In this document: positions 36,040-45,115 of the stretch, in pieces
How positions within the stretch are numbered: position 1 is the stretch's first letter
Layout: each line of letters opens with the position of its first letter
Source: Bacillota bacterium
GTDB lineage: Bacteria; Bacillota; Clostridia; Oscillospirales; Ruminococcaceae
NCBI GenBank assembly: GCA_023413185.1
Contig: JAEZQD010000041.1
Location: forward strand, 1 to 59,305
Length of the DNA stretch: 59,305 bases
Direction: 5' to 3'
Translations under genes and position numbers: made by a program
Notes under the pieces: generated by a model
The model's database searches: none
What the model saw: only the letters and a program-made list of their open reading frames with translations
Told to the model about the DNA's origin: nothing

Positions 36040-36750
36040 TTAGACCTGCCCCGACAGCTGCCTGAGTGCCTGCTTGTCTTTAATCACAATGGCCTTGTTG
36101 GTTACCGAGGAGATAATGCCATCGTTTTCGAGCTGGCTAAGCTTTCTGCTCATGGTTTCCCGCGCAATTCCCATATAGTTTGCCATGCCCTCGCGGCTAA
36201 GCGGCAGATGGATGAGTCCGTCCTGCATATTCCCGTACCGCTCGTGGTATTCCAGCAGCATACTCGCAATTCTGGCATCCACATTGCGAATACCCATGCT
36301 CTGAAACGCGTTTTCCATCCTTGCAATGCGCAAACCAAGCTCTGCAATCACCTTAATGGATATGCCCGGGTATGCGTACAGCAGCTTGTTAAACTGCGCC
36401 TTAGAAAGCGTACAGGTCTTAACAGCCTCCAGCGCCTCTACCGAGTAGCCGGCAGTATGACTGCTAAGCAAAAACTGCTCGCCGAAAAAATCCCCCTCCG
36501 AGAACACGTATAAGATCTGCTCCCTGCCGTCCGGGGTGTACTTAAACGCCTTGACGCTGCCCATATTTAATATCGTAATAGAATCAAGCAGCTCCCCCTC
36601 GGTCAGAAGGCGCTCGCCTTTTTCGTAATCCTTATGCACAATAAGCGGAACAATCCGAAGCAGGTTCTCGTGGTCAAGCCCTGAAAAGATGGGCACCTTG
36701 TGAATACACAGGTTGTTTTTGCAGTGCGTGCAGTCGTGCGTATCGCGCAT
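36040..36750 (-). CDS. Crp/Fnr-family regulator with N-terminal cysteine cluster
   Basis: 236 residues. The N-terminus CTHCKNNLC (Cys7, 10, 15) resembles the cysteine ligands of the FNR iron-sulfur cluster, with a further cysteine at VKTCTLSK (about residue 112). A cyclic-nucleotide-binding-like barrel follows (GERLLTEGELLDSITILNMGSVK, FSEGDFFGEQFLL). The C-terminal winged helix is SREGMANYMGIARETMSRKLSQLENDGII, with the E-TxSR recognition helix of the FNR type. It lies upstream of ric on the same strand and is probably its regulator. The cluster or heme cofactor is inference. Confidence 0.9.
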   Translation of the reverse strand: MRDTHDCTHCKNNLCIHKVPIFSGLDHENLLRIVPLIVHKDYEKGERLLTEGELLDSITILNMGSVKAFKYTPDGREQILYVFSEGDFFGEQFLLSSHTAGYSVEALEAVKTCTLSKAQFNKLLYAYPGISIKVIAELGLRIARMENAFQSMGIRNVDARIASMLLEYHERYGNMQDGLIHLPLSREGMANYMGIARETMSRKLSQLENDGIISSVTNKAIVIKDKQALRQLSGQV

Positions 36751-36810
36751 AAGGGTATCCTCCTTTTTTTATGGGTAGGGGTTGGCTTTGTTTATAGTTA
36801 AGCATAACAC

Positions 36811-36840
36811 GGAAACGATTTCCTTTTCAATAGCCGCAAA
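36811..36840 (-). promoter_or_regulatory. Promoter of the Crp/Fnr gene with a palindrome in its spacer
   Basis: On the minus strand TTGAAA (36835-36840) and TATGCT (36811-36816) are 18 bp apart. Within the spacer GGAAACGATTTCC (36821-36833) is a palindrome that resembles a catabolite-responsive element (cre). It could repress this gene or act on uxuB, which lies about 210 bp to the right. Confidence 0.45.
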
Positions 36841-36966
36841 AGGATTCAGCCAAGTCGGGTATAAATGGAAGAGGGCAGCTGCGACAGTTTGGGCATACAA
36901 TTTACGATAACCAACGAATATTTGTACATAATAAGGACACATCTTTATTCTTGTCATCGAGTTGTG

Positions 36967-36972
36967 TATAAT
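36967..36972 (+). promoter_or_regulatory. Candidate -10 hexamer of uxuB
   Basis: TATAAT at 36967-36972, 71 bp upstream of the uxuB start. The -35 hexamer 17 bp upstream (TTTATT) is weak. The rest of the gap to the Crp/Fnr gene shows no gene. Confidence 0.45.
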
Positions 36973-37043
36973 TTCTGTAACAAAGCAAATAGCTTAAGTC
37001 ACGGCATGAAACACCGCAGGCCACGAAGGGAGAACACCTACCG

Positions 37044-38651
37044 ATGAACCTGAATTACAACGGATTACTGGATACTGGCGCATGGCGGCAGGCGCAGATA
37101 GAGGTACCCGCCTATGACCCCAAAGCTGTGGCAGATACAACGCGCAATAACCCCGTATGGGTGCATTTCGGAGCGGGAAACATCTTTCGCGGCTATATTG
37201 CCGCATTGCAGGATAAACTGCTTAACGACGGCGTGGCGCAGAGCGGAATAGTTGCGGTGGAAACGTTTGACCCCGAGCTCATTAGCAGCATCTATCAGCC
37301 CTACGACAGCTTAACGCTGCTCGTTACCCTGCGCGCGGATGGCAAAAGCGACAAGCGCGTAATCGCAAGTGTTGCGGGGGGGGTCATCGCCCAAGAGTCA
37401 TTTGTAATTTTGCAAGATATTTTCCGAGCAAAAACGCTGCAGATGGTTAGCTTTACCATTACCGAAAAGGGGTATGGGCTGTATGATATGGCGGGCACCC
37501 TGCTTCCCGTTGTGTGGAATGATGTCGTAGGCGGTCCCAACCGCCCCACGCATGTCATCGCGGTGCTGACATCGTTGCTTTACTCACGCTACCAAGACGG
37601 TGGCGCACCGATTGCCCTTGTTAGCATGGATAATTGCAGCCACAACGGGCAAAAGCTAAAGGATGCGGTTTTGGGCATCGCACGCCTATGGCAAAAGGGC
37701 GGACTTGTTGACGAAGGGTTTGTCGGTTACCTGTGTGACGGGGCGCGCGTCTCGTTCCCGTGGAGTATGATTGACAAGATTACCCCCCGTCCCGCGGCAC
37801 AGATTAGCGACGAGCTCGCGCGCCTTGGTGTTGAGAATATGCAGCCGATTGTTACAACCAAGGGCACGCACATCGCCCCATTTGTAAACGCCGAGGTATC
37901 ACAGTATCTTGTGATTGAGGACGACTTCCCCGCGGGCAGACCGCCACTTGAACGGGCGGGTGTTTATTTTACCGACCGCGATACGGTAAACCGTGTGGAG
38001 CGCATGAAGGTTTGCACCTGCTTAAACCCGCTGCATACGGCCCTTGCCGTGTTCGGCTGCTTGCTGGGGTACACAAAGATATCCGACGAGATGAGCGACT
38101 GGCACCTTTGTGCGCTCGTTCGCCGTATCGGGTATGTCGAGGGTATGCCGGTTGTAACAGACCCCGGCATCATCGACCCTGGCGCGTTTTTGGATGAGGT
38201 GGTAATCGAGCGCCTGCCCAACCCCTTTATCCCCGACACCCCGCAGCGCATTGCCTGCGATACCAGCCAAAAGATACCCATCCGCTTCGGCGAGACCATT
38301 AAGGCGTATATGGCGTCGCCCGAGCTGGACACCGGTAAGCTGGTGGGGATATCGCTGGTACTGGCAGGGTGGCTGCGCTACCTGCTGGGCGTGAATGACG
38401 CCCAAAGCCCGATGCAGGTAAGCAGTGACCCGTTACTTGAGCAGATGCGCGCCGCGCTGCAAGGCATAAAGGCGGATGACCCGCAGAGCGTCGGCAACAA
38501 GCTGGAGCCGATTCTTAAAAATGCGGCGTTGTTCGGTGTGGACCTGTACGAAGCGGGTCTTGCGCAGACCGTAACAGCAATGCTTCTGTCTATGCTGCAG
38601 GGCGAGGGTGCCGTGCGGCGTACACTAAAGGAATATCTGGACTTAAAATAA
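37044..38651 (+). CDS. uxuB: Mannitol dehydrogenase-family oxidoreductase, probable fructuronate reductase
   Basis: 535 residues of the polyol/mannonate dehydrogenase family. The Rossmann start is VWVHFGAGNIFRGY and the catalytic Lys-Asn-His segment is MKVCTCLNPLHTALAVFG (about residue 320-340). Fructuronate reductase reduces D-fructuronate to D-mannonate with NADH. Assignment to UxuB rather than tagaturonate reductase or mannitol dehydrogenase rests on the adjacent mannonate dehydratase gene 30 bp downstream. The ATG follows AAGGGAG. Confidence 0.88.
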   Translation: MNLNYNGLLDTGAWRQAQIEVPAYDPKAVADTTRNNPVWVHFGAGNIFRGYIAALQDKLLNDGVAQSGIVAVETFDPELISSIYQPYDSLTLLVTLRADGKSDKRVIASVAGGVIAQESFVILQDIFRAKTLQMVSFTITEKGYGLYDMAGTLLPVVWNDVVGGPNRPTHVIAVLTSLLYSRYQDGGAPIALVSMDNCSHNGQKLKDAVLGIARLWQKGGLVDEGFVGYLCDGARVSFPWSMIDKITPRPAAQISDELARLGVENMQPIVTTKGTHIAPFVNAEVSQYLVIEDDFPAGRPPLERAGVYFTDRDTVNRVERMKVCTCLNPLHTALAVFGCLLGYTKISDEMSDWHLCALVRRIGYVEGMPVVTDPGIIDPGAFLDEVVIERLPNPFIPDTPQRIACDTSQKIPIRFGETIKAYMASPELDTGKLVGISLVLAGWLRYLLGVNDAQSPMQVSSDPLLEQMRAALQGIKADDPQSVGNKLEPILKNAALFGVDLYEAGLAQTVTAMLLSMLQGEGAVRRTLKEYLDLK

Positions 38652-38681
38652 GTTAACCAAGCAAAGGAGATGGATTGCAAT

Positions 38682-39752
38682 ATGAAGATGACATTCCGTT
38701 GGTTTGGGGAAAAACAGGATCCCGTACCGCTGTCGTATATCCGTCAGATACCGTGCATCGACAGCGTTGTAACAACGCTTATGCACAAGCAGGCGGGTGA
38801 GGTGTGGTCGCTGGAGGAAGTGAAGGAGCTGCACCGTCAGGTCACCGAGGCGGGGCTTAAAACCGAGGTAATCGAGAGCGTCAACATCCACGAGGACATC
38901 AAGCTCGGCGCCCCGGGACGAGACGAGAAGATTGAGGCGTATATCGAGACGATGAAGCACCTTGCCACCATCGGCATCAAGGTAATCTGCTACAACTTTA
39001 TGCCAGTTTTGGACTGGGCGCGCAGCCATCTGTATCACGATCTTGACGACGGCTCCCAGACGATGTATTTCAGCCGCGACTTTATCCTCTCCACCACGCC
39101 GCAGGAGCTGGCGGACCGCTATGCACAGCAGTGCGGCGGCATTGCGCTGCCGGGCTGGGAACCCGAGCGGATGGCGCGTGTGCAGGAGATTATTAAGCAG
39201 TACGACGGCGTTACGCAGGAGCAGTATTGGGAGAACGTGCGTTATTTTATCGACGCAATCATCCCGTGGGCAGAGCGGCTGGATATCAAGATGGCCATTC
39301 ATCCCGACGACCCGCCGTGGCCGATATTTGGGCTGCCACGCTTAATCAACAGCAGAGAAAACATCAAACGCTTTTTAGATTTAAATAAAAGCCCCTACCA
39401 CGGGCTTACGCTTTGCACCGGCTCTCTGGGTGCAGACCCCGCAAACGACGTGCCGGCAATCGTCAGGGAGTTTGCGTCTCGCGTTCATTTTGCTCATATT
39501 CGCAACCTCAAGCATCTTGATAACGGAGACTTCTACGAGTCGGCGCATCCGTCCGCCTGCGGCTCGCTAGACATGGTCGCCATCCTACGCGCGTTTTACG
39601 ACGGGGGCTTTGACGGGTACATCCGTCCCGACCACGGGCGTATGGTGTGGGATGAAAAGGGAAGACCCGGTTATGGGCTGTACGACCGCGCCATGGGTGT
39701 TACCTACCTCACCGGCATATGGGACACGCTCTCGTATGGCGATAAAACCTGA
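38682..39752 (+). CDS. uxuA: Mannonate dehydratase
   Basis: 356 residues. It dehydrates D-mannonate to 2-keto-3-deoxygluconate. The N-terminus is MTFRWFGEKQDPVPLSYIRQIP; metal-binding segments are RVHFAHIRNLKH and GYIRPDHGRMVWDE, followed by GYGLYDRAMGVTYLTGIWD, all typical of UxuA. The ATG at 38682 follows AAAGGAGA by 11 bases, whereas ATG 38670 overlaps that site. With uxuB it forms a two-gene uronate unit ended by a terminator. Confidence 0.95.
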   Translation: MKMTFRWFGEKQDPVPLSYIRQIPCIDSVVTTLMHKQAGEVWSLEEVKELHRQVTEAGLKTEVIESVNIHEDIKLGAPGRDEKIEAYIETMKHLATIGIKVICYNFMPVLDWARSHLYHDLDDGSQTMYFSRDFILSTTPQELADRYAQQCGGIALPGWEPERMARVQEIIKQYDGVTQEQYWENVRYFIDAIIPWAERLDIKMAIHPDDPPWPIFGLPRLINSRENIKRFLDLNKSPYHGLTLCTGSLGADPANDVPAIVREFASRVHFAHIRNLKHLDNGDFYESAHPSACGSLDMVAILRAFYDGGFDGYIRPDHGRMVWDEKGRPGYGLYDRAMGVTYLTGIWDTLSYGDKT

Positions 39753-39826
39753 TTACGAAACAACCTTCGATACAATGACCTCCTGCAATAATCCGCCGAC
39801 CTGATTTGGGGGGCGGCGGCAAACGA

Positions 39827-39875
39827 GCGCAAAGCCGCTATGCCCCCTAAAGGCGTAGCGGCTTTGCGCGTTTAT
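39827..39875. terminator. Terminator between uxuA and the convergent AraC gene
   Basis: 18-bp stem (39827-39844 with 39852-39869, one wobble) and a 7-base loop; the plus-strand tail is GTTTATA. Usable in both directions. Confidence 0.85.
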
Positions 39876-39892
39876 ACAAGAACCATAATCAG

Positions 39893-40684
39893 TTACTTTC
39901 CGGAACGGATGACCTTGGAGGGTGGAATGCCGCGGCTTTCCTTAAACACCTTGCTAAAATAGAAGATGTCCGAAAATCCGCACGCGGCAGACACCTCGCT
40001 GACGTTATACTCCCCGCTGTGCAGCATATCCTCGGCGCGGTTTAGTCGGATGGAGGTCAGGTATTGGCGAAATGACATCCCCGTCTCCTGCTGAAAAAAG
40101 TAGCCGAAGTATACGGCGCTCAGCCCCGTTAAATCCGCCATGTTCTGCACGGTAAGCGGCTCATAGTAGTGGTCTATCATATACCGCAGTACCCGCTTAA
40201 TTCGATGATCCACCGTGCTTGTGTCATTCTTGTAGACGATTATCTGAAAATAGCGCTGCAAAATCATCAGCAATAAAGCGCGAACCTTCATGGTGTACCC
40301 CGGGTCACGCAAAAGCCACGCGGCGTTTAGCTCGCGGTACAGCGAGATGATGTCCTGGTGAAGCCCGACATGAGAGTGCACCGGAAAGGGAAGGGTGGTT
40401 TCCTGCCCGTTTTTAAGGTAAACATTTCCGTTAATGCTGTACAGCTCCATTAGGTCATCGGGGCATACAGAGGCGTATCGTGTGCTGCCCACCGGCGCAC
40501 AGATCAGATCCCCCGGTGCGACGGTGTAGGTTTTTGAGTTGATTGTGTATTCTCCCTTACCCTTTACGATGTAGGCAACGTCAATAAAATCAATTACGCT
40601 TGACTCGATGCTCCAGGTTGGCGTACATCTGCGGTGGATATAGTAACTGGCATCCATGATAATATCGTCATACGAAACATCCAT
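39893..40684 (-). CDS. AraC-family transcriptional regulator
   Basis: 263 residues. The N-terminal cupin-like sensor includes YTVAPGDLICAPVGSTRYASV. The C-terminal HTH pair is VQNMADLTGLSAVYFGYFFQQETG and YNVSEVSAACGFSDIFYFSKVFKESRG. The start is uncertain: ATG complementary to 40682-40684 with AAAGGA 12 bases upstream, or GTG two codons earlier with a better spacing of 6. It diverges from the serine hydrolase gene; target genes could include that gene and the GH67-transporter unit (inference). Confidence 0.88.
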   Translation of the reverse strand: MDVSYDDIIMDASYYIHRRCTPTWSIESSVIDFIDVAYIVKGKGEYTINSKTYTVAPGDLICAPVGSTRYASVCPDDLMELYSINGNVYLKNGQETTLPFPVHSHVGLHQDIISLYRELNAAWLLRDPGYTMKVRALLLMILQRYFQIIVYKNDTSTVDHRIKRVLRYMIDHYYEPLTVQNMADLTGLSAVYFGYFFQQETGMSFRQYLTSIRLNRAEDMLHSGEYNVSEVSAACGFSDIFYFSKVFKESRGIPPSKVIRSGK

Positions 40685-40835
40685 TTTCACAACCAATCCT
40701 TTCTTAAACATAGCCATAGTTTCAAAGATATATGTGCAAATATTACACCTTGTCGGCTGCTTTATAAGCCTACATACAAGGCATACTATATTTGGCATGA
40801 TAGCGCATTACGCATTAAGAGGAGGACAAATCCCT

Positions 40836-41750
40836 ATGAGCACAACCATATTTAACGGCTTTATTAAAGCAAATCAAGAAAACGACCTTGGCGTTTACGG
40901 CATCCATCTGTACAGGGAGGGCAAACAAAGCATCGAGCATCGTTTTCGCAGCAACGAGCGCGTACATCTGTTTTCCGGCTCTAAGGCGTTCACCTCAATG
41001 GCGGTTGGAATAGCGGCGGACGAAAAGCTGCTTACGCTTGGCGACAAGGCACTGGACTTCTTTCCCGAGTACCGCGGCACCGCCCAGCCGGGGAGCGAGG
41101 CAATTACAGTAACCGATCTTTTGCAGATGCGCGCGGGGCACAACAGCTCGCTGTTCTCCACCCTGGAGGAGTCGCATGAGCGTAAACTTGATTGGGCAGA
41201 GCTCTTTTTTTCAACGCCGATGGATTACCCGGCAGGGGAGGCGTTTTTTTACGACAACGGCAGCACCTATATGCTTTCGCGCATCATCGAAAAGGTAAGC
41301 GGCGTTACGTTGCGTGACTACCTGATGCCGCGCCTGTTTGCGCCGCTTGATATCTATAACCCACAGTGGCACACCTGTCCGCAAGGGCACAGCCTTGGAG
41401 CGGTTGGTCTTTTTCTAAACACCGAGGAGTTCTCGCGGCTTGGCATTCTGCTGCTCAATGAGGGCAGATGGGGTGATAAGCAGCTTGTATCGTGCAAGTA
41501 TATCACACAGGCACAGACCGATACCGTAGCGGTACGCGGATTTCCCGACAGCGAAACGCAGCAGGGGTACGGCTACCAACTGTGGCGGTGTACGCTTCCA
41601 AACACCGTGCGCGCGGACGGAAAATACGGGCAGTACAGCATTGTGCTTAGGGACTGTCGAGCGGTTGTTACGGTTACTGCGCACAATGAACGGTGCGCGT
41701 TTGATATCCTGCGCGCGGTCTGGGGCACAATTGTGCCGGAGCTGTGGTAA
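40836..41750 (+). CDS. Serine hydrolase of the beta-lactamase/family VIII esterase fold
   Basis: 304 residues with the class C beta-lactamase-like motifs: Ser47-x-x-Lys50 in LFSGSKAFTSM and the Tyr-x-Asn motif in FYDNGSTYML, plus DLLQMRAGH. No signal peptide is visible, which makes a cell-wall or antibiotic role less likely. Its location between uronate and alpha-glucuronidase genes suggests a carbohydrate esterase acting on acetylated or feruloylated xylo-oligosaccharides (inference). The ATG follows GAGGAGGA by 9 bases. It diverges from the AraC gene with a 151-bp gap. Confidence 0.82.
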   Translation: MSTTIFNGFIKANQENDLGVYGIHLYREGKQSIEHRFRSNERVHLFSGSKAFTSMAVGIAADEKLLTLGDKALDFFPEYRGTAQPGSEAITVTDLLQMRAGHNSSLFSTLEESHERKLDWAELFFSTPMDYPAGEAFFYDNGSTYMLSRIIEKVSGVTLRDYLMPRLFAPLDIYNPQWHTCPQGHSLGAVGLFLNTEEFSRLGILLLNEGRWGDKQLVSCKYITQAQTDTVAVRGFPDSETQQGYGYQLWRCTLPNTVRADGKYGQYSIVLRDCRAVVTVTAHNERCAFDILRAVWGTIVPELW

Positions 41751-42004
41751 TAAATACGAAAAATTGTAAGCATCTTAATAATACATAAAAAAATAAAACT
41801 GTGCAAGTACTGCATACAAAAGATATAAATGTTGGTTAATCTGAAGAAATAATGTTGTGTTTAACCAATAACAAGGGCAAAAAACAACGGTTTTATGACG
41901 CATTTCAGATGCATTTTAACCATTATTGCTCAAATAGCAAACCATAGCAACCATAATAAATACAAATAATCCATGCTTTTTTTATGTCTATTACAAAAAT
42001 GTCA
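41751..42004. promoter_or_regulatory. AT-rich leader of the GH67-transporter unit with repeated motifs
   Basis: No gene. TTGGTTAA (41832-41839) and TTAACCAA (41861-41868) are a perfect 8-bp inverted repeat 29 bp centre to centre. Further AACCAT copies are at 41918-41923 (TTAACCATTA), 41940-41946 and 41949-41957. They look like binding sites for one regulator, possibly the nearby AraC protein. Confidence 0.45.
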
Positions 42005-42013
42005 TGGTATAAT
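42005..42013 (+). promoter_or_regulatory. Extended -10 promoter of the alpha-glucuronidase unit
   Basis: TGGTATAAT is a perfect extended -10 element ending 70 bp before the gene start. The -35 region is weak (TGTCTA-like), in keeping with activator dependence. Confidence 0.6.
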
Positions 42014-42083
42014 CAACTCAAATCGCAGAATATATCGACCTTGTTTTGTGCATATTACATAACATTACAAAACCTTACGAAAA

Positions 42084-44051
42084 ATGCAGGTCTTGAAGAT
42101 GGTAAAACAATTGCAGTACCGCGAATACAACGCTTGGCTTCAGCCGCAACCCCGAAGATTAGGTCATTCGTTTCGTCTTGTTGCTTCTTCTGAAATAACC
42201 GACACCGCAAAGCAGGAGTGTTTCTTAGGGATGCAGCGGTTGTTCGGAGAGGATGTTTGGAACGACGATGCACCGAATACCATTTCTCTTACAATAAACC
42301 GCGAGTTGCCCGGTGAGGGCTTTCGGATACACGGCGACTTAAATTGGGTTTTGGTTGAGGGCGCGGATCAAAACGGTGTGCTGTATGGCGTGTTTGCACT
42401 TTTGCGTTTACAGGCACAGGGAAGGCGTGTCGATCAAATCTCTGAGCAGTCCGCCCCCGCGGTATCGCGCAGAGTGATAAACCATTGGGATAACGCAGAC
42501 GGGAGCATCGAGCGCGGTTATGCGGGAAACTCCTTCTTTTTTAAAGATGGCAGACTAGACTATTGCCCTGAACGCATGCAGGATTATGCAAGACTGCTTG
42601 CCTCGATCGGGATTAATACGGTATCAATCAACAACGTGAATGTGTCTGTTGACAGCGCACTTCTGCTTGATACAAGTCAGCTTCCCAAACTTGCGGCGCT
42701 TGCTGACATCTTTCGTGCTTACGGCATTCGGCTTGCGCTTTCCATCTCGTTTAACAGCCCCGTGGTTGTTGGCGGCTTGCCCACATCAGACCCGCTGAAC
42801 CAGGAGGTTGCCGATTGGTGGATCCAAAAGACAAATGAGGTTTACCGCCATGTGCCCGACCTGTCTGGATATCTTGTCAAGGCAGATTCCGAGTTTCAGA
42901 GCGGTCCCGCCTCCCACGGACGCTTGCAGTCCGACGGTGCCAACCTGTTTGCCCGAGCCCTGGCTCCGCACGGCGGTGTTGTCTATTGGCGGTGCTTTAT
43001 CTACAACTGCCAACAGGACTGGCGCGACTATGAAACCGACCGCCCCAAGGCGGCCTATGAGCTGTTTAAGCCACTTGACGGCGTGTTTGACGACAATGTA
43101 ATTCTTCAGATAAAAAACGGTCCGAGTGATTTTCAGGTGCGCGAGCCCAACTCGCCGCTGTTTGGTGCGTTAGACCGCACGCGCATGGCATTGGAGCTTC
43201 AAATTTCCCAAGAGTACACCGGTCAGCAGATCGATTTATATAACCTTGCCGTTCATTGGGAGGAGGTATTCTCCTTTCCGGTAGACGCAACGAGGGCACT
43301 GCGTGACCTTGTCGGCGGCAAAATCGATACCGTTTCAGCGGTCTCGAATGTCGGCGACGAGCAAAACTGGACGGGGCACACGCTGGCACAGGCAAACCTC
43401 TACGCGTTCGGACGATTGGCGTGGAACCCTGCCCTTACCGCGCAGCAGATTACAGATGAGTGGGTTCGGCTTACATTTGGCACACAGCCTGAGGTTGTCA
43501 CTGCGGTAACCGACATCATGATGAAATCTCGCAGCGCTTTTGAAAAGTACACATCGCCCCGAGGGCTCGGCTGGATGGTGAATATCCATCACCACTACGG
43601 ACCAAACCCCGAAGGCTACGAGTATATGAAATGGGGAACCTACCTGCGCGCAACCCACGAGGCTGTCGGCGTTGACCGTACCGCAAAGGGCACCGGCTTT
43701 ACCCGGCAGTACGACCCATACCTGACCGCTCTGTTTGACGATGTAACCTCCTGCCCGCAAGAGCTGCTCTTGTTCTTCCACCGTGTTCGGTACGACTTTG
43801 TGCTAAACAACGGAAAGACCCTGCTTCAGGATATCTACGATTCTCATTTTGAGGGCGTTACGGATGTGGAGGAGTTTTTGGCAACATGGGACTCGCTGCA
43901 GGGAAGCCTGCCGCAGGAAACCTATCTATCAGTAAGGTCGCGCTTTATCAGGCAGCTCGATAACGCCAAGGAATGGCGGGATGTCGTAAATACGTACTTT
44001 TTCCGTAAAGCCGGAATACCCGATGAAAGAGGCAGAAAAATATATCCATAG
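42084..44051 (+). CDS. aguA: Alpha-glucuronidase, glycoside hydrolase family 67
   Basis: 655 residues, close to the family's 670-700. It removes (4-O-methyl)glucuronic acid from the non-reducing end of short xylo-oligosaccharides. Family segments are NHWDNADGSIERGYAGNSFFF, NTVSINNVNV, LVKADSEFQSGPASHGR (general-acid Glu), HWEEVFSF (second catalytic acid region), WMVNIHHHYGPNPEGYEYMKWGTY and GTGFTRQYDPYL. No signal peptide, so it is cytoplasmic. ATG 42084 lacks a good ribosome-binding site; ATG 42099 is an alternative. It leads directly into the ABC transporter genes. Confidence 0.95.
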   Translation: MQVLKMVKQLQYREYNAWLQPQPRRLGHSFRLVASSEITDTAKQECFLGMQRLFGEDVWNDDAPNTISLTINRELPGEGFRIHGDLNWVLVEGADQNGVLYGVFALLRLQAQGRRVDQISEQSAPAVSRRVINHWDNADGSIERGYAGNSFFFKDGRLDYCPERMQDYARLLASIGINTVSINNVNVSVDSALLLDTSQLPKLAALADIFRAYGIRLALSISFNSPVVVGGLPTSDPLNQEVADWWIQKTNEVYRHVPDLSGYLVKADSEFQSGPASHGRLQSDGANLFARALAPHGGVVYWRCFIYNCQQDWRDYETDRPKAAYELFKPLDGVFDDNVILQIKNGPSDFQVREPNSPLFGALDRTRMALELQISQEYTGQQIDLYNLAVHWEEVFSFPVDATRALRDLVGGKIDTVSAVSNVGDEQNWTGHTLAQANLYAFGRLAWNPALTAQQITDEWVRLTFGTQPEVVTAVTDIMMKSRSAFEKYTSPRGLGWMVNIHHHYGPNPEGYEYMKWGTYLRATHEAVGVDRTAKGTGFTRQYDPYLTALFDDVTSCPQELLLFFHRVRYDFVLNNGKTLLQDIYDSHFEGVTDVEEFLATWDSLQGSLPQETYLSVRSRFIRQLDNAKEWRDVVNTYFFRKAGIPDERGRKIYP

Positions 44052-44062
44052 GGGGTAACGAT

Positions 44063-45013
44063 ATGCAAGCAAAAGCGCAAATAAGCACTGAGGCAATCAA
44101 TAAAAAAAGAGCGCGAAGAATGAACTATTTCAAACAATCTTGGATGCTTTACCTGATGCTCCTTCTTCCCATGGCGTTCTTTATCATCTTTCGTTATGTG
44201 CCCATGACCAATATTGTCATGGCGTTTCAAGACTTCAACCTGTTTAAAGGTGTTTGGGATTCGCCTTGGGTAGGACTAAAATGGTTTGAACAAACCCTTC
44301 AATCGCGTGACTTTTACAACGCGCTTCGCAACACGTTTTTGCTTAATACGCTGGACCTGATTGTCAGCTTCCCTTCTGCAATTATGCTTGCGCTGCTACT
44401 CAACGAGCTTGCATTTAAGCGGTATAAACGCATTACCCAGACCATTGCGTATCTGCCACACTTTTTGTCTTGGATTATCATCAGCGGTATGGCAAAACAG
44501 CTGCTTGCGCCGCAGACCGGTGTAGTGAACATGGCGCTTTCCAACTTAGGTATCGGTCCAGTGGACTTTTTGACAGACAATGTACTGTGGATTGGCACCT
44601 ATGTTTTTGCCGGGTTGTGGAAGGATATTGGGTGGAACACCATCATCTTTCTTGCAGCCATTACAGGTATCAACGCCGAGCTGTACGAGGCAGCGGAGGT
44701 GGACGGCGCAGGACGTTTGCGTAAGATATGGAACGTTACACTTCCGGGTATTCGTTCCACCATTGTGGTACTTTTGATTATGAACCTCGGACGTATCTTG
44801 GGAATTGAACTGGATCGTCCTTATGCAATGGGTAACGATCTGGTGAGATCGGTGGCTGATGTACTCAGTACACTGGTTTACCGTGTTGGTATCCGCTCCT
44901 TCCAATTCTCATATACTGCGGCAATCGGGTTGTTCCAGTCGGTCGTTTGTGTCATTTTCTTATCGATCGCGAATTTCTTGGCAAAACGGTTCGGAGAACG
45001 GGGCATCTGGTAA
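44063..45013 (+). CDS. Carbohydrate ABC transporter permease (LplB type)
   Basis: 316 residues with about six membrane segments, the first at SWMLYLMLLLPMAFFIIF (about residue 26-43). The EAA loop that contacts the ATPase is EAAEVDGAGRLRKIWNVTLPGI. It matches the LplB/YtcP-type carbohydrate uptake permeases that pair with a large lipoprotein binding protein. Eleven bases after GH67, so co-transcribed; context predicts aldouronate or xylo-oligosaccharide uptake. Followed by an intercistronic hairpin. Confidence 0.92.
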   Translation: MQAKAQISTEAINKKRARRMNYFKQSWMLYLMLLLPMAFFIIFRYVPMTNIVMAFQDFNLFKGVWDSPWVGLKWFEQTLQSRDFYNALRNTFLLNTLDLIVSFPSAIMLALLLNELAFKRYKRITQTIAYLPHFLSWIIISGMAKQLLAPQTGVVNMALSNLGIGPVDFLTDNVLWIGTYVFAGLWKDIGWNTIIFLAAITGINAELYEAAEVDGAGRLRKIWNVTLPGIRSTIVVLLIMNLGRILGIELDRPYAMGNDLVRSVADVLSTLVYRVGIRSFQFSYTAAIGLFQSVVCVIFLSIANFLAKRFGERGIW

Positions 45014-45028
45014 CAGTATTTTGCCAAA

Positions 45029-45077
45029 GTCGGATGCTGATTTAGTACTGCAAACAGAATCCGTAGCATCCCCCGAC
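45029..45077 (+). other. Intercistronic hairpin between the two permease genes
   Basis: ATGCT/AGCAT (45034-45038, 45065-45069) continued by GTCGG/CCGAC (45029-45033, 45073-45077) with a three-base bulge. No T tract, so it is more likely an mRNA stability or processing element than a terminator. Confidence 0.4.
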
Positions 45078-45115
45078 GCAGTGATTTCGATACTATGTTA
45101 ACGAGGAGGAATACG

